Source: Rhodoplanes sp046000175
Lineage (GTDB): Bacteria; Pseudomonadota; Alphaproteobacteria; Rhizobiales; Xanthobacteraceae
NCBI RefSeq assembly: GCF_046000175.1
Contig: NZ_JBEOMB010000053.1
Coordinates: 34,319-98,318, forward strand
DNA length: 64,000 bases
Direction: 5' to 3'
The first letter of the stretch is position 1. The number at the start of each line of letters is the position of its first letter. The translations under genes and the position numbers were made by a program. Below, piece after piece: positions 25,555-34,188 of this stretch. The notes below the pieces were generated by a model. That model worked only from the letters and a program-made list of their open reading frames with translations. It did no database searches and was not told the origin of the DNA.

Positions 25555-27222
25555 ATGCCTCGCCTCTCGCACCGAATCCCGACCCTTGTTTGCCCGTGGC
25601 CCGTGACCGCGGCCCTGCTCGCCGCGGTCGTGCCGGTCGTGCTCGGCCTCGGCGGGGCGGCCGCCCAGCCGGTCCCGCCGCCGGACCCGCTCGACACCGT
25701 CTACGCCAACGGCGATGCCCCGATCGACGAGGCGACCAAGCGCAGCCTCGCCACCACCGAGATGTTCCGGGCGTTCCTGCCGCTGTCGGTCGATCTCTCC
25801 GGCAGCATGCCGCTGCCCGGGCGGCAGGGAAAGCTGCCCTCCTGCACGGCCTGGGCGGTCGCCTATGCGGCGCGCAGCTATTACGTCGCGACCGCCGAGG
25901 GGCGCGACGTGCGCCAGGCCGCGAACGTGCCGAGCCCGGCCTATGTCTATCACCTCGCCCGCGCCACGCCGGATTGCACCGGCACGAGCTTCGTCCGCAA
26001 CATCGACGTCCTGCGCCGCGGCGCGCCGTCCTTGGCGTCCTATCCCTATGCCGACCAGTGCACGGCCCCGCCCGGGCCGGGCGTGACCGGACGCCCCGGC
26101 GAGTTCCAGGTGCGCGGCTATCGCCGCATCGACCTCGCCCGCATCGACGACGTGAAGGGCCAGCTCGCGCTGTCCAACCCGGTGCTGATCTCGTTCGCCG
26201 ACAGCGTCGCCTTCCAGAGGCATCGCGGCGACGGCGTGTTCGCCGAGCCCGACTTCACCGGCCCGCGCGGCTGGCACGCCATGACGCTGACCGGCTACGA
26301 CGACCGCCGCCAGGCGTTCCGGCTGATCAACTCGTGGGGGACCGGCTGGGGCGACCGCGGTTATGCGTGGATCGGCTACGACACGTTCCGCCAGAGGGTC
26401 CGCGAGGCCGGCATCCTCGATGTGGAGCGGTCGGTGCGCCCGCCCCCGCCGCCGCCGGTCGCGCCCGTGCCGTCACCGCCCGTGACGCCCGTCCCGACGC
26501 CCGCTCCGGTGGTCCAGCCGCTGCCGCCGCCGGTGCCGCCCGCCGGGCAGGTCGTCTCGGCGGATCTGCCGGAGCTGCGGCGGCTCGCCTGCGCCAAGGT
26601 GACGGCACGGCGCGACGCCGGCCGTACCGTGCTGTCCGGCTTCGTCGCCTCGGCCGACGATCTCGCCGTCGTGCGGCGCGCCGCCGCGTCACGTCCGGGC
26701 ATGACGGTCGGCGACGTGATGGTGGCGCCGTGGCCGCAATGCGAGGCGCTGCAGACGCTCGACGACGCGCTCGACGTCGCCGACCGTCCGACCGTCGACA
26801 TCGGCGGCCGCGCCGTGCTGCGCGACGGCGATCCGCTGCGCATCGCGGTGCGCACGCCGAGCCGGCCGCGCTATCTCTATGTCAGCTACGTCCAGGTCGA
26901 CGGCTCCCTCGTCCATCTGGTGCAGCCGCGCGACGGCAATCCCGCGCCCGCCGAGGCGAGCCGCACGCTGGTGTTCGGCGACGGCTCAGACGGGCGGGCG
27001 CGGGCGACCGTGAGCGCCCCGTTCGGCCGCGAGATGATCATCGCCATCGCCTCGACGACGCCGCTGTTCCCGCGCGCGCTGCCGACGCGGCAGACCGAGC
27101 GCGAGTATCTCTCGGCGCTGCGGCGCGCGCTGCTCGCCCAGCCGTCGGCCTCGGCGGCGGGCGCGACGCCCGGCCGCGACGTCGCCGCGACCGTGCTCAG
27201 CCTGGAGACGCGCGGCCGCTGA
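25555..27222 (+). CDS. Secreted papain-like (C1A) cysteine peptidase with DUF4384-like C-terminus
   Basis: A 555-residue exported protein. A signal peptide ends near AAAQP (about residue 42). A papain-fold domain spans about residues 75-285 with catalytic Cys97 in QGKLPSCTAWAVAYA, His241 in RGWHAMTLTGYDD and Asn259 in LINSWGTGWGDRGYAW. A Pro-rich linker (about 300-335) leads to a small BON-like or unknown segment and then a DUF4384-type domain (DGDPLRIAVRTPSRPRYLYV, LVHLVQPRDG). Predicted periplasmic or extracellular protease. Alternative in-frame starts at 25507 and 25519 give a longer n-region. Substrate unknown. Confidence 0.82.
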   Translation: MPRLSHRIPTLVCPWPVTAALLAAVVPVVLGLGGAAAQPVPPPDPLDTVYANGDAPIDEATKRSLATTEMFRAFLPLSVDLSGSMPLPGRQGKLPSCTAWAVAYAARSYYVATAEGRDVRQAANVPSPAYVYHLARATPDCTGTSFVRNIDVLRRGAPSLASYPYADQCTAPPGPGVTGRPGEFQVRGYRRIDLARIDDVKGQLALSNPVLISFADSVAFQRHRGDGVFAEPDFTGPRGWHAMTLTGYDDRRQAFRLINSWGTGWGDRGYAWIGYDTFRQRVREAGILDVERSVRPPPPPPVAPVPSPPVTPVPTPAPVVQPLPPPVPPAGQVVSADLPELRRLACAKVTARRDAGRTVLSGFVASADDLAVVRRAAASRPGMTVGDVMVAPWPQCEALQTLDDALDVADRPTVDIGGRAVLRDGDPLRIAVRTPSRPRYLYVSYVQVDGSLVHLVQPRDGNPAPAEASRTLVFGDGSDGRARATVSAPFGREMIIAIASTTPLFPRALPTRQTEREYLSALRRALLAQPSASAAGATPGRDVAATVLSLETRGR

Positions 27223-27258
27223 CGTTCCGCCCGCCGGTCTTGCGAGCCGGGATGACGA

Positions 27259-27669
27259 TCAGGTGTCGCGCATCCACAGGCGCGAGCGCTCTTCCTCGCT
27301 GATCCGCGGCGCCCGGACCGGCAGCAGCGACGCGCGGCGCGCGGGTCGCTCGCCGGGCGGCAGCGGGCGGCCTTCGGCGTCGGCGCGCGGCTCCACCTGC
27401 GAGGCCCACACGTCGGCCAGATAACGGGCGCCGGCGACCACGATCGCCGCACCGACCAGGGCCACGGCGAGCAGGGCGAGCTCGGAGCCGTCCGGCCCGA
27501 GGCCGAGACGCGGCGCCGCGAAGGCGCCCGCGAAGGCGCCGACCAGGCCGGCGACGACGTCGGCCGGAAGGCCGAAGCCGGTTTCGGAGGAGGCGACCTG
27601 GCTGGCGAGCCATCCCACGGCGGCGCCGATCAGGGCGACCATCACGAGGGTCTCGAAAGGAAGGTTCAT
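27259..27669 (-). CDS. GlsB/YeaQ/YmgE-like small membrane protein
   Basis: A 136-residue protein with three hydrophobic segments in the first 85 residues (FETLVMVALIGAAVGWLAS, DVVAGLVGAFAGAFAA, LALLAVALVGAAIVVAGARY), the layout of transglycosylase-associated/GlsB proteins. It also has a longer charged C-terminal tail than usual (family members are about 80-90 residues). The exact role is unknown; relatives are stress-associated. Confidence 0.7.
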   Translation of the reverse strand: MNLPFETLVMVALIGAAVGWLASQVASSETGFGLPADVVAGLVGAFAGAFAAPRLGLGPDGSELALLAVALVGAAIVVAGARYLADVWASQVEPRADAEGRPLPPGERPARRASLLPVRAPRISEEERSRLWMRDT

Positions 27670-27829
27670 CGGGGGTTCTCCGTGACTGAACGCGACGACC
27701 GAAGGGTTGTTATGAGCACCCGGAGTTACGAAGACGCCAACGTCGCCGTCTCCGCGACGTTCCGCAACGCCGGCCGTGGCGACGCGACGGCATGCCGCGG
27801 CGCCGCGTCGAACGATGCGATGCCGCGCG

Positions 27830-29626
27830 TCACGGCTCCAGCACGCTGCGCGCGAGCGCGCGGGCTCGGGCGACCCAGCGGGCGAGTCGCGGCCGCCGGC
27901 CGCGCGGCTCCGGGTCGGGCTCGGCGAGCCGCAGGCCGACCCGGGTGACGCGCCCGCCCGCCTCGGCGCTGACCACCAGGGCGATGGCGCCGAGCGGCAC
28001 CACGTCGCCCGGATGCGGCGGATGGCCGAGCGCCTCGGCGATGTGGTCGGCGAGCGTGATGTCGCGATCGGCGACCGCGATCTCCAGCCCGTAGATCTCG
28101 GCGAGCGCCCCGAGCGGCACGTCGGCGGCGACGAAGAAGTCGCCGAGCAGGCGCGGATCGGGCGCCGGCGGCGGCGGCATGTCGACGAAGAAGCGGTCGA
28201 GCGCCTGCGCCTTCTCGGGCGGGGCGAGCAGGTAGATGTGGTCGCCGGGCTTGATGGCGCCGGCCTCGACAGCCGACAGAACGCGCTGCTCGCGCACCAC
28301 CAGCACGGGCTTCGCCCAGGACGGCACGATCTTGCGGCGCAGATAGGGATTGCTGGCGCCGACGTGATAGCCGACCAGCTCCTGCTCCAGCTGGCCCGGC
28401 AGGTCGAGCTCGACCCGGCGCGGCGCCGGCTCGGCGCGCGGCAACGCGATGCGCAGGAGCTTCGCGGCCGGCGCCAGCGTCCAGCCCTGCACCAGCAGCG
28501 ACACCAGCACGACGACGAAGCCGATGTTGAAGTAGAGCTCGGCGCGCGGGAGCCCCACCAGGAGCGGGATCGAGGCGAGGAAGATGCCGACCGCGCCGCG
28601 CAGGCCCACCCACGAGATGAAGGCGCGCTCGCGCCACGAGAAGCGGAACGGCGTCAGGCACAGGAACACGGCGACGGGCCTCGCGACGAACATCAGCGTG
28701 GCCGCGATGGCGAGCGCCTGCAGGCCGTGCGACATCAGCCGTTCGGGCCAGGCGAGCAGGCCGAGCAGCACGAACATGGCGATCTGGGCGAGCCAGGTCG
28801 CGGCGTCCAGGAAGGCGATGATGGTGTTGTGGGCACGGGTCGGCCGGTTGCCGATGATCAGGCCGGCCAGGTAGACGGCGAGGAAGCCGGAGGCGTGGGC
28901 GGACTGGGCGAGTCCGAACACCGTGAGGGCCGCCGTGGTGACGAACGGGGCGTGCAGGCCCTGCGGCAGCGCCAGCCGGTTCAGCGCCAGCACGGTGGCG
29001 CGGCCGCCGACGAGGCCGAACAGGGTGCCGCCGAGGCCCTGGCCGAGCAGGCTCGCGAGCACGGCCGGCCACGGCCGGTCGCCCATCACCAGGAGCTCGA
29101 CCAGCAGCACGGTGAGGAAGATCGCCAGCGGGTCGTTGGTGCCGGACTCGATCTCGATGGTCGCGGCGACGCGCGGCCGCAACCGCAGGCCCCGCCCGTG
29201 CAGCAGGAAGAACACGGCGGCCGCGTCGGTCGAGGCGACCACGGCGCCGACCAGCAGTGCCTCCAGCCAGTTGAGCCCGAGCACCCAGACGACGACCGGC
29301 GCCGTCAGGGCGGCGGTCAGGAACACGCCGATCGAGGCGAGCGTGAGGGACGGCGCCAGCACGCTGCGGAAGGTCGCGAAGCGGGTGCGCAGGCCGCCGT
29401 CGAACAGGATCAAGGCGAGCGCCACCGAGCCGACCGTGTAGGCGAGGTGGACGTCGTCGAAGCGCAGGCCGCCGGGGCCGGATTCGCCCGCCGCCATGCC
29501 GACCAGGAGGAAGACGAGCAGCAGCGGCGCGCCGAAGCGCAGCGCCACGAGGCTCGACAGGATGCCGGCCAGGACCAGAACAGCGCCGAGCAGGATGGAG
29601 AGACTGACGGTGTCGAGTGAATCCAT
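27830..29626 (-). CDS. Potassium/proton antiporter (NhaP2/CvrA type)
   Basis: A 598-residue protein. An N-terminal cation/proton antiporter-1 domain with about 12 membrane segments includes GAVVASTDAAAVFFLLHG and ATIEIESGTNDPLAIFLTV, with the conserved ND transport motif. A TrkA-C/RCK-C-like domain follows (about 405-480), then a CorC/HlyC transporter-associated domain (about 500-575). This is the NhaP2 architecture, which exports K+ in exchange for H+. It is the upstream gene of the GlsB-like gene on the minus strand, 160 bases away. No other partner is evident. Confidence 0.92.
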   Translation of the reverse strand: MDSLDTVSLSILLGAVLVLAGILSSLVALRFGAPLLLVFLLVGMAAGESGPGGLRFDDVHLAYTVGSVALALILFDGGLRTRFATFRSVLAPSLTLASIGVFLTAALTAPVVVWVLGLNWLEALLVGAVVASTDAAAVFFLLHGRGLRLRPRVAATIEIESGTNDPLAIFLTVLLVELLVMGDRPWPAVLASLLGQGLGGTLFGLVGGRATVLALNRLALPQGLHAPFVTTAALTVFGLAQSAHASGFLAVYLAGLIIGNRPTRAHNTIIAFLDAATWLAQIAMFVLLGLLAWPERLMSHGLQALAIAATLMFVARPVAVFLCLTPFRFSWRERAFISWVGLRGAVGIFLASIPLLVGLPRAELYFNIGFVVVLVSLLVQGWTLAPAAKLLRIALPRAEPAPRRVELDLPGQLEQELVGYHVGASNPYLRRKIVPSWAKPVLVVREQRVLSAVEAGAIKPGDHIYLLAPPEKAQALDRFFVDMPPPPAPDPRLLGDFFVAADVPLGALAEIYGLEIAVADRDITLADHIAEALGHPPHPGDVVPLGAIALVVSAEAGGRVTRVGLRLAEPDPEPRGRRPRLARWVARARALARSVLEP

Positions 29627-29737
29627 TCTTGCGCGCGCGCACGTCCTGCGGTCGGAAAGGGCGAGGCGTCACGATACGGGCGTTCGCGCCGCGGGGCCAG
29701 CGCGAGATGGCCGGCACGGCCGCTGCCGTGCCGCGCG

Positions 29738-29847
29738 GTCATTCCGGGGCGCGGCGAAGCCGCGAACCCGGAATCCACCCACGACCTCCGAGCCCGTCGC
29801 TGGATTTCGGGTTCGTGCGTCTCGCGGCGCACGCCCCGGAATGACGG
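29738..29847. repeat. Dispersed palindromic repeat, family A copy 3
   Basis: Ends GTCATTCCGGGGCGCGG and ACGCCCCGGAATGACGG, inner AACCCGGAATCCA and TGGATTTCGGGTT. It lies between two genes of the same strand, closely matching 1028-1132 and 20022-20129. Confidence 0.85.
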
Positions 29848-29865
29848 CCGTGGGTGGACGAATCC

Positions 29866-30846
29866 TCAGAACCCGACCTTGTCGCCGCCTTTCAGCGCGA
29901 GGATCTGCCGGGCCTCGTCGGGCGTCGCGATCTCGAGGCCGAGGCCCTCGACGATCTGGCGCACCTTGGTCACCTGCTGGGCGTTGCTCTCGGCCAGCTG
30001 GCCGGGGCCGATCCACAGCGAGTCCTCGAGGCCGACCCGGACGTTGCCGCCCTGCGCCGCGGCAATCGCGGCGGTCGGCATCTGGGCCCGGCCGGCGCCG
30101 AGCACCGACCAGCGATAGGTGTCGCGGCCGAGCAGCCGGTCGGCGGTCCGCCGCATCATGGCGATGTCCTCCGGATGCGTGCCCATGCCGCCGAGAATGC
30201 CGAACACCGACTGCACGAACAGCGGCGGCTGAACCAGGCCGCGCTCCAGGAAGTGGGCGAGATTGTAGAGGTGGCCGATGTCGTAGCACTCGAACTCGAA
30301 GCGGGTGCCGTTGTCGCGGCAGGTCGCCAGCACGAACTCGATATCCTTGAAGGTGTTGCGGAAGATCAGATCCCGCGTGCCCTCGAGATAGGCCGCCTCC
30401 CAGTCGTGCTTGAACGTCTTGAAGCGGTTCAGCATGGGATAGAGGGCGAAGTTGAACGATCCCATGTTGAGGCTGGCGAGCTCGGGGCTGTGGACCGCCG
30501 CCGGCCGCACCCGCTCCGACACCAGCATGGTCGGCGCGCCGCCCGTCGTGATGTTCACGATCGCGTCGCAGCCCGCCTTGATGGTCGGCAGGAACTTGGC
30601 GAAGGCCTCGGGCGACTGGTCGGGCCGGCCGGTCTCCGGATTGCGGGCGTGCAGGTGGACGATGGCGGCGCCGGCCTTGGCGGCGCCGATCGCCGATTGC
30701 GCGATCTCGTCCGGCGTCACCGGCAGGTGGGGCGACATCGACGGCGTGTGGATGGCGCCCGTGATGGCGCAGGAGATGATCACCTTGTTCTTCGGTGCGG
30801 TGCTCTTCGGAGTGGTCGCGCCACTGGCCGCGCTGCTCGCCGACAT
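29866..30846 (-). CDS. 3-keto-5-aminohexanoate cleavage protein (BKACE, DUF849)
   Basis: A 326-residue metal-dependent beta-keto acid cleavage enzyme. Family features: NKVIISCAITGAIHTPSM at the N-terminal strand, the metal-ligand pair in AAIVHLHARNPETGRP, NITTGGAPTML, and LGGMGTHPEDIAMM plus VGLEDSLWIG near the C-terminus. BKACE enzymes condense a beta-keto acid with acetyl-CoA to give acetoacetate and a CoA ester; the substrate differs by subgroup and is not predicted. An N-terminal Ser/Ala/Thr-rich stretch precedes the domain, and the ATG at 30846 is used. Confidence 0.93.
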   Translation of the reverse strand: MSASSAASGATTPKSTAPKNKVIISCAITGAIHTPSMSPHLPVTPDEIAQSAIGAAKAGAAIVHLHARNPETGRPDQSPEAFAKFLPTIKAGCDAIVNITTGGAPTMLVSERVRPAAVHSPELASLNMGSFNFALYPMLNRFKTFKHDWEAAYLEGTRDLIFRNTFKDIEFVLATCRDNGTRFEFECYDIGHLYNLAHFLERGLVQPPLFVQSVFGILGGMGTHPEDIAMMRRTADRLLGRDTYRWSVLGAGRAQMPTAAIAAAQGGNVRVGLEDSLWIGPGQLAESNAQQVTKVRQIVEGLGLEIATPDEARQILALKGGDKVGF

Positions 30847-31097
30847 TCTGTGTCTTCCTCGGTTGATGCGTTCTGGGACGGCGACGTCCCGGACTCCCCG
30901 GCGCACGCGGCGTGTTGGTCGTCTTGTCTCGCGGGCCGCGTCCCCCGAGGGCGAGCTTACATGGTTCGGCCGGCCTGACCAGAGCCGGTGTGAGGTCCCT
31001 CACACAGCCTCCGGGTCGACCTGAACGCGGCAATTCGGGGCGACGACACATGGACAATCGCGGCGGCCGCCGCGTCCCAGCCGAAGGAGAGACCACG

Positions 31098-31376
31098 ATG
31101 TCGTTCAAGACCAAGCTCGCCGCCGTCGCCCTCGCCGCCGTCACGCTCGCCGGCGCCGTCGCCGCCTCGACCGGCGAAGCCGCCGCCAAGCCGAAGCTCG
31201 GCCCGGCGATCGGGCTCGGCCTCGTCGCCGGCACGGCGATCGGCCTCGCCGCCGCCTCGTCGGCCTATGCCCGCCCCTACGGCGCCTACGGCTATTACGG
31301 CCCGGGCGGCTGCCGCTGGGTGCCGGTGCACAACTACTACGGCCAGTTCGTCGGCTCGAAGCGGGTCTGCTGGTGA
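31098..31376 (+). CDS. Small secreted protein with C-terminal KRVCW
   Basis: A 92-residue protein. A clear signal peptide (KTKLAAVALAAVTLAGAVAA) is followed by a Gly/Ala-rich hydrophobic stretch (LGPAIGLGLVAGTAIGLAAAS) and a Tyr/Gly-rich tail, ending in GGCRWVPVHNYYGQ...GSKRVCW. Such short exported proteins are common in Hyphomicrobiales with no known role. The two C-terminal-region cysteines could form a disulfide. The ATG at 31098 follows GGAGAG at 31086-31091. The protein at 47290-47487 shares the terminal RVCW. Confidence 0.75.
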   Translation: MSFKTKLAAVALAAVTLAGAVAASTGEAAAKPKLGPAIGLGLVAGTAIGLAAASSAYARPYGAYGYYGPGGCRWVPVHNYYGQFVGSKRVCW

Positions 31377-31499
31377 TCAGATACGTCGTCGGCCGCCCCC
31401 GGGACCGCACCGGGACCGGTGGCGGCCCGCGACAGACTGGTGGGATCGGCCAGGGATTTGCGCGTGCCGCCCACGCCCCCGCGTGTCCGGCCGATCTCG

Positions 31500-31535
31500 A
31501 AGGCCCGCCCGGTGCCCCCGCCGGCGGGCCTTTTC
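31500..31535 (+). terminator. Intrinsic terminator
   Basis: A perfect 10-bp stem AAGGCCCGCC / GGCGGGCCTT with a 13-base loop, running into TTTT. It lies 124 bases downstream of the small secreted protein gene on the plus strand, and also close to the 3' end of the opposite gene, for which AAGG... would serve as a weak bidirectional signal. Confidence 0.75.
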
Positions 31536-31590
31536 CGTTTCCGACTCGGTCGAAGCAGGCCGCCGGCAGACGGGCCGGGGGCGCCCGTGG

Positions 31591-31908
31591 TCAGGCCGTG
31601 ACGGCGAGGCGGCGCGGCGACGCGGGCACGGCGGCGCGGCCGGTCGCCCCGTAGGCGGCCTGCGCCTCGTCGGGGGCGGCACGGCGCAGCTCGCGGGTCT
31701 GCGGCAGGCCGCGATTGGTGGCGATGAGCTGGGCGACGAAGCCGGCGAGGCTGCGGCCGGCCGGCCGGGGCGGCGGATCGCGCGTCACCGGGACGAGGGC
31801 GCGGCTCGGCAGCTCCGGCGTCGCGGCCGGCGCGTCGCCGTCGCGCCGGCGGTTGTCGCGCAGCACGGCGGAGAAATGCGAGACGCTCTCGATCGGCCGC
31901 ATCGTCAT
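31591..31908 (-). CDS. Small hypothetical protein
   Basis: A 105-residue, Arg/Ala/Pro-rich soluble protein. It starts MTMRPIESVSHFSAVLRDNR, then AGFVAQLIATNRGLPQTRELRRA and an Ala-rich tail. The central segment resembles short uncharacterised Hyphomicrobiales proteins, which supports it as a real gene; no domain is recognised. The ATG at 31908 lies just before three 16-bp tandem repeats on its upstream side. Confidence 0.6.
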   Translation of the reverse strand: MTMRPIESVSHFSAVLRDNRRRDGDAPAATPELPSRALVPVTRDPPPRPAGRSLAGFVAQLIATNRGLPQTRELRRAAPDEAQAAYGATGRAAVPASPRRLAVTA

Positions 31909-31910
31909 GG

Positions 31911-31958
31911 TCCTGTTGCGAAACGGTCCTGCCGCGAAACGGTCCTGTCGCGAAACGG
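31911..31958. repeat. Tandem repeat, three 16-bp units
   Basis: Three copies of TCCTGNNGCGAAACGG, with the variable dinucleotide TT, CC or TC. They lie immediately upstream of the minus-strand gene ending at 31591. The last unit, followed by GACAGG, also forms a CCTGTC/GACAGG hairpin. The position is suited to a repeat operator or to slippage, but no function is known. Confidence 0.85.
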
Positions 31959-32157
31959 GACAGGGGACTGTCGCTCCCTTCGACAGCGCAACGCCCGTGC
32001 CGGCGGCGGGTTCGGCGCCGCGACCGCGGTGACGGCCTCCGCCCCCGTTCACCGGCCGGAGCTCATGTTAGCACTTGCTTAACCATTTCCCGATAGGCTG
32101 ACGCCCACGCCGCTCGTCCGTCTTTTGGCCAGTGACACTCCGAGAAGCGATTCCGAC

Positions 32158-33942
32158 GTGACCCGAAACGAGACGCTCGCCTGCCCGCAACCGGGACATC
32201 CGACTGCGGACGAACCGGTGTCGCTGCCCGCCACCGCGCCGATGGACTGTCCGCGCGCCCTCGACGCCTGCGGTATCCTGATGTCGATCGGCGACGTGCC
32301 ATATGTGTGGGACCTCGCTACCGACCGGCTGCGCTGGGGCGGCAACGCCGCCGACGTGCTCGGCCTCACCGATGCGGCCACGATCGCGACCGGCCGCGAC
32401 TTCGCGCGGCTGCTGGCGCCCGACAACGCCGAGACCCGGTTCGACGCGGTGATGCGCTCCGGCGCGGCCGACGGCGGCCCCGGCGTCCCGTTCTCGGTGC
32501 AGTACGCGCTGGTGCTGCCCGGCCGGCCGGACGAGCCCCTGTGGGTCGAGGATGTCGGCCGCTGGTTCGCCGGCTCGCGCGGCGAGCCGGCGCGCGTCCA
32601 CGGCATCGTCCGGGTGATCACCGAGCGGCGCGCCCGCGAGGAGCGGCTCGCCTATCTGTCGCGCTTCGACGACCTCACCGGCGAGATGAACCGTTGGCAC
32701 ATGACCGAGGTGCTGGCCGCGACCGTCGAGGAGACGGTGCGGTATCGCGCCTCCTGCGGCTTCCTGCTGCTCGCCATCGACAATGTCGGCCGCATCAACG
32801 AGGCCTATGGCTACGAGGTCGCCGACGAGGTGGTCGCCGCCGTCGCCAAGCGGCTTCGCGCCCGCATGCGGGGCGGCGACCATCTCGGCCGCTTCTCCGG
32901 CAACAAGTTCGGCATCATCCTCAAGCAATGCACGCCCGACGACATCAAGGTCGCGGCCGAGCGCCTGCTCGCCGGGGTGCGCGACGGCGTCGTCCAGACC
33001 AAGGCCGGGCCGGTCGCCGTCACGGCCTCGGTGGGCGGCGTCACGGTGCCGCGCCACGCCCGCTCGGTGCGCGACGTGCTGGCCCGCGCCAAGGAGGCGC
33101 TGGAGGCCGCCCAGGCGAAGCGCAGCGGCTCGTTCCACGGCTACCAGCCGAACGTCGAGCGCGACGCGCTGCGCCGCGCCAGCGTGCGCACCTCCGACGA
33201 GATCATCACGGCGCTCAACGACCGCCGCATCGACATCGCCTTCGAGCCGGTGGTGCACACCGGGGCGCGGGTGCCGGCCTTCCACGAGTGCCTGATGCGC
33301 ATCCGCCGCTCCGACGGCGCGCTGATCCCGGCCGGCGAGATCGTGCCGATCGCCGAGCGGCTCGGCCTGATGCGGCTGCTCGACCATCGCGTGCTCGAGC
33401 TGGTGCTCGATGCGCTGCGCCGGATGCCGCAGCTCGTCGCCAGCGTCAACGTGTCGCCGGCCTCGACCAGCGATCCCGACTGGTGGGAGGCGCTCGCCGC
33501 CGGCCTGCGCGGCCGGCCCGCCCTCGCGCGGCGGCTGATCATCGAGATCACCGAGACGGCGGCGATCCACGATCTCGACGAGACCCGCGGCTTCGTCGCG
33601 CGCGCGAAGGATCTCGGCTGCCGGGTGGCGATCGACGACTTCGGCGCCGGCTACACGTCGTTCCGCAACCTGCGCAAGCTCGGGGTCGACATCGTCAAGA
33701 TCGACGGCGCCTTCGTGCAGCACATCACGCGCTCGGAGGACGACCGCGCCTTCGTGCAGACGTTCCTGGATCTGGCCCACCGGCTCGGCCTGGAGACGGT
33801 CGCCGAATGGGTGCAGGACGAGGAGTCGGCGGCGCTGCTCGCGTCGTGGGGCTGCGAGTATCTGCAGGGCCGCCTGACCGGACTCGCCACGGCCGAGCCG
33901 CCGTGGCCGAGCGTGACGGACTGCGGCGCCGCCGCGAGCTGA
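32158..33942 (+). CDS. PAS plus degenerate GGDEF plus EAL protein
   Basis: A cyclic-di-GMP-type protein of about 594 residues. A PAS3-like domain (about residues 40-165; YVWDLATDRLRWGGNAADV) is followed by a GGDEF-fold domain whose active-site loop reads SGNKF at 247-251, so diguanylate cyclase activity is very unlikely. The EAL domain begins with ECL (Glu377) instead of EAL and keeps IDDFGAGYTSF (Asp493-Asp494) and KIDGAFV, so phosphodiesterase activity is possible. The GTG at 32158 is used; TTG 32125 and ATG 32242 are alternatives. Confidence 0.9.
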   Translation: MTRNETLACPQPGHPTADEPVSLPATAPMDCPRALDACGILMSIGDVPYVWDLATDRLRWGGNAADVLGLTDAATIATGRDFARLLAPDNAETRFDAVMRSGAADGGPGVPFSVQYALVLPGRPDEPLWVEDVGRWFAGSRGEPARVHGIVRVITERRAREERLAYLSRFDDLTGEMNRWHMTEVLAATVEETVRYRASCGFLLLAIDNVGRINEAYGYEVADEVVAAVAKRLRARMRGGDHLGRFSGNKFGIILKQCTPDDIKVAAERLLAGVRDGVVQTKAGPVAVTASVGGVTVPRHARSVRDVLARAKEALEAAQAKRSGSFHGYQPNVERDALRRASVRTSDEIITALNDRRIDIAFEPVVHTGARVPAFHECLMRIRRSDGALIPAGEIVPIAERLGLMRLLDHRVLELVLDALRRMPQLVASVNVSPASTSDPDWWEALAAGLRGRPALARRLIIEITETAAIHDLDETRGFVARAKDLGCRVAIDDFGAGYTSFRNLRKLGVDIVKIDGAFVQHITRSEDDRAFVQTFLDLAHRLGLETVAEWVQDEESAALLASWGCEYLQGRLTGLATAEPPWPSVTDCGAAAS

Positions 33943-33993
33943 TCACGTCGCGACGAGCGAGTGGCGAATAGCGAGTGGCGAGTAGAATGGACA

Positions 33994-34144
33994 GTAGGGT
34001 GGGCAAAGGCGCGGAACGCGCCGTGCCCACGCGGTTCGCCGTGTCGGCTCGACGATGCGACCGACGCCGCGGGACTCCGCTCGTTGTCGCCGGAGTCGAC
34101 CGCGTGGGCACGGCGCGCCTTCGGCGCAGCTTTGCCCATCCTAC
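33994..34144. repeat. Dispersed palindromic repeat, family F copy 1
   Basis: Ends GTAGGGTGGGCAAAGG and CTTTGCCCATCCTAC, with inner arms GCGCCGTGCCCACGCGGT and ACCGCGTGGGCACGGCGCG. The second copy is at 61752-61853. It fills the gap between two convergent genes. Confidence 0.9.
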
Positions 34145-34188
34145 GATCTGTTCGAGAGTGGCCGCGAAGTGGTGACCCGCCGGCCGCG

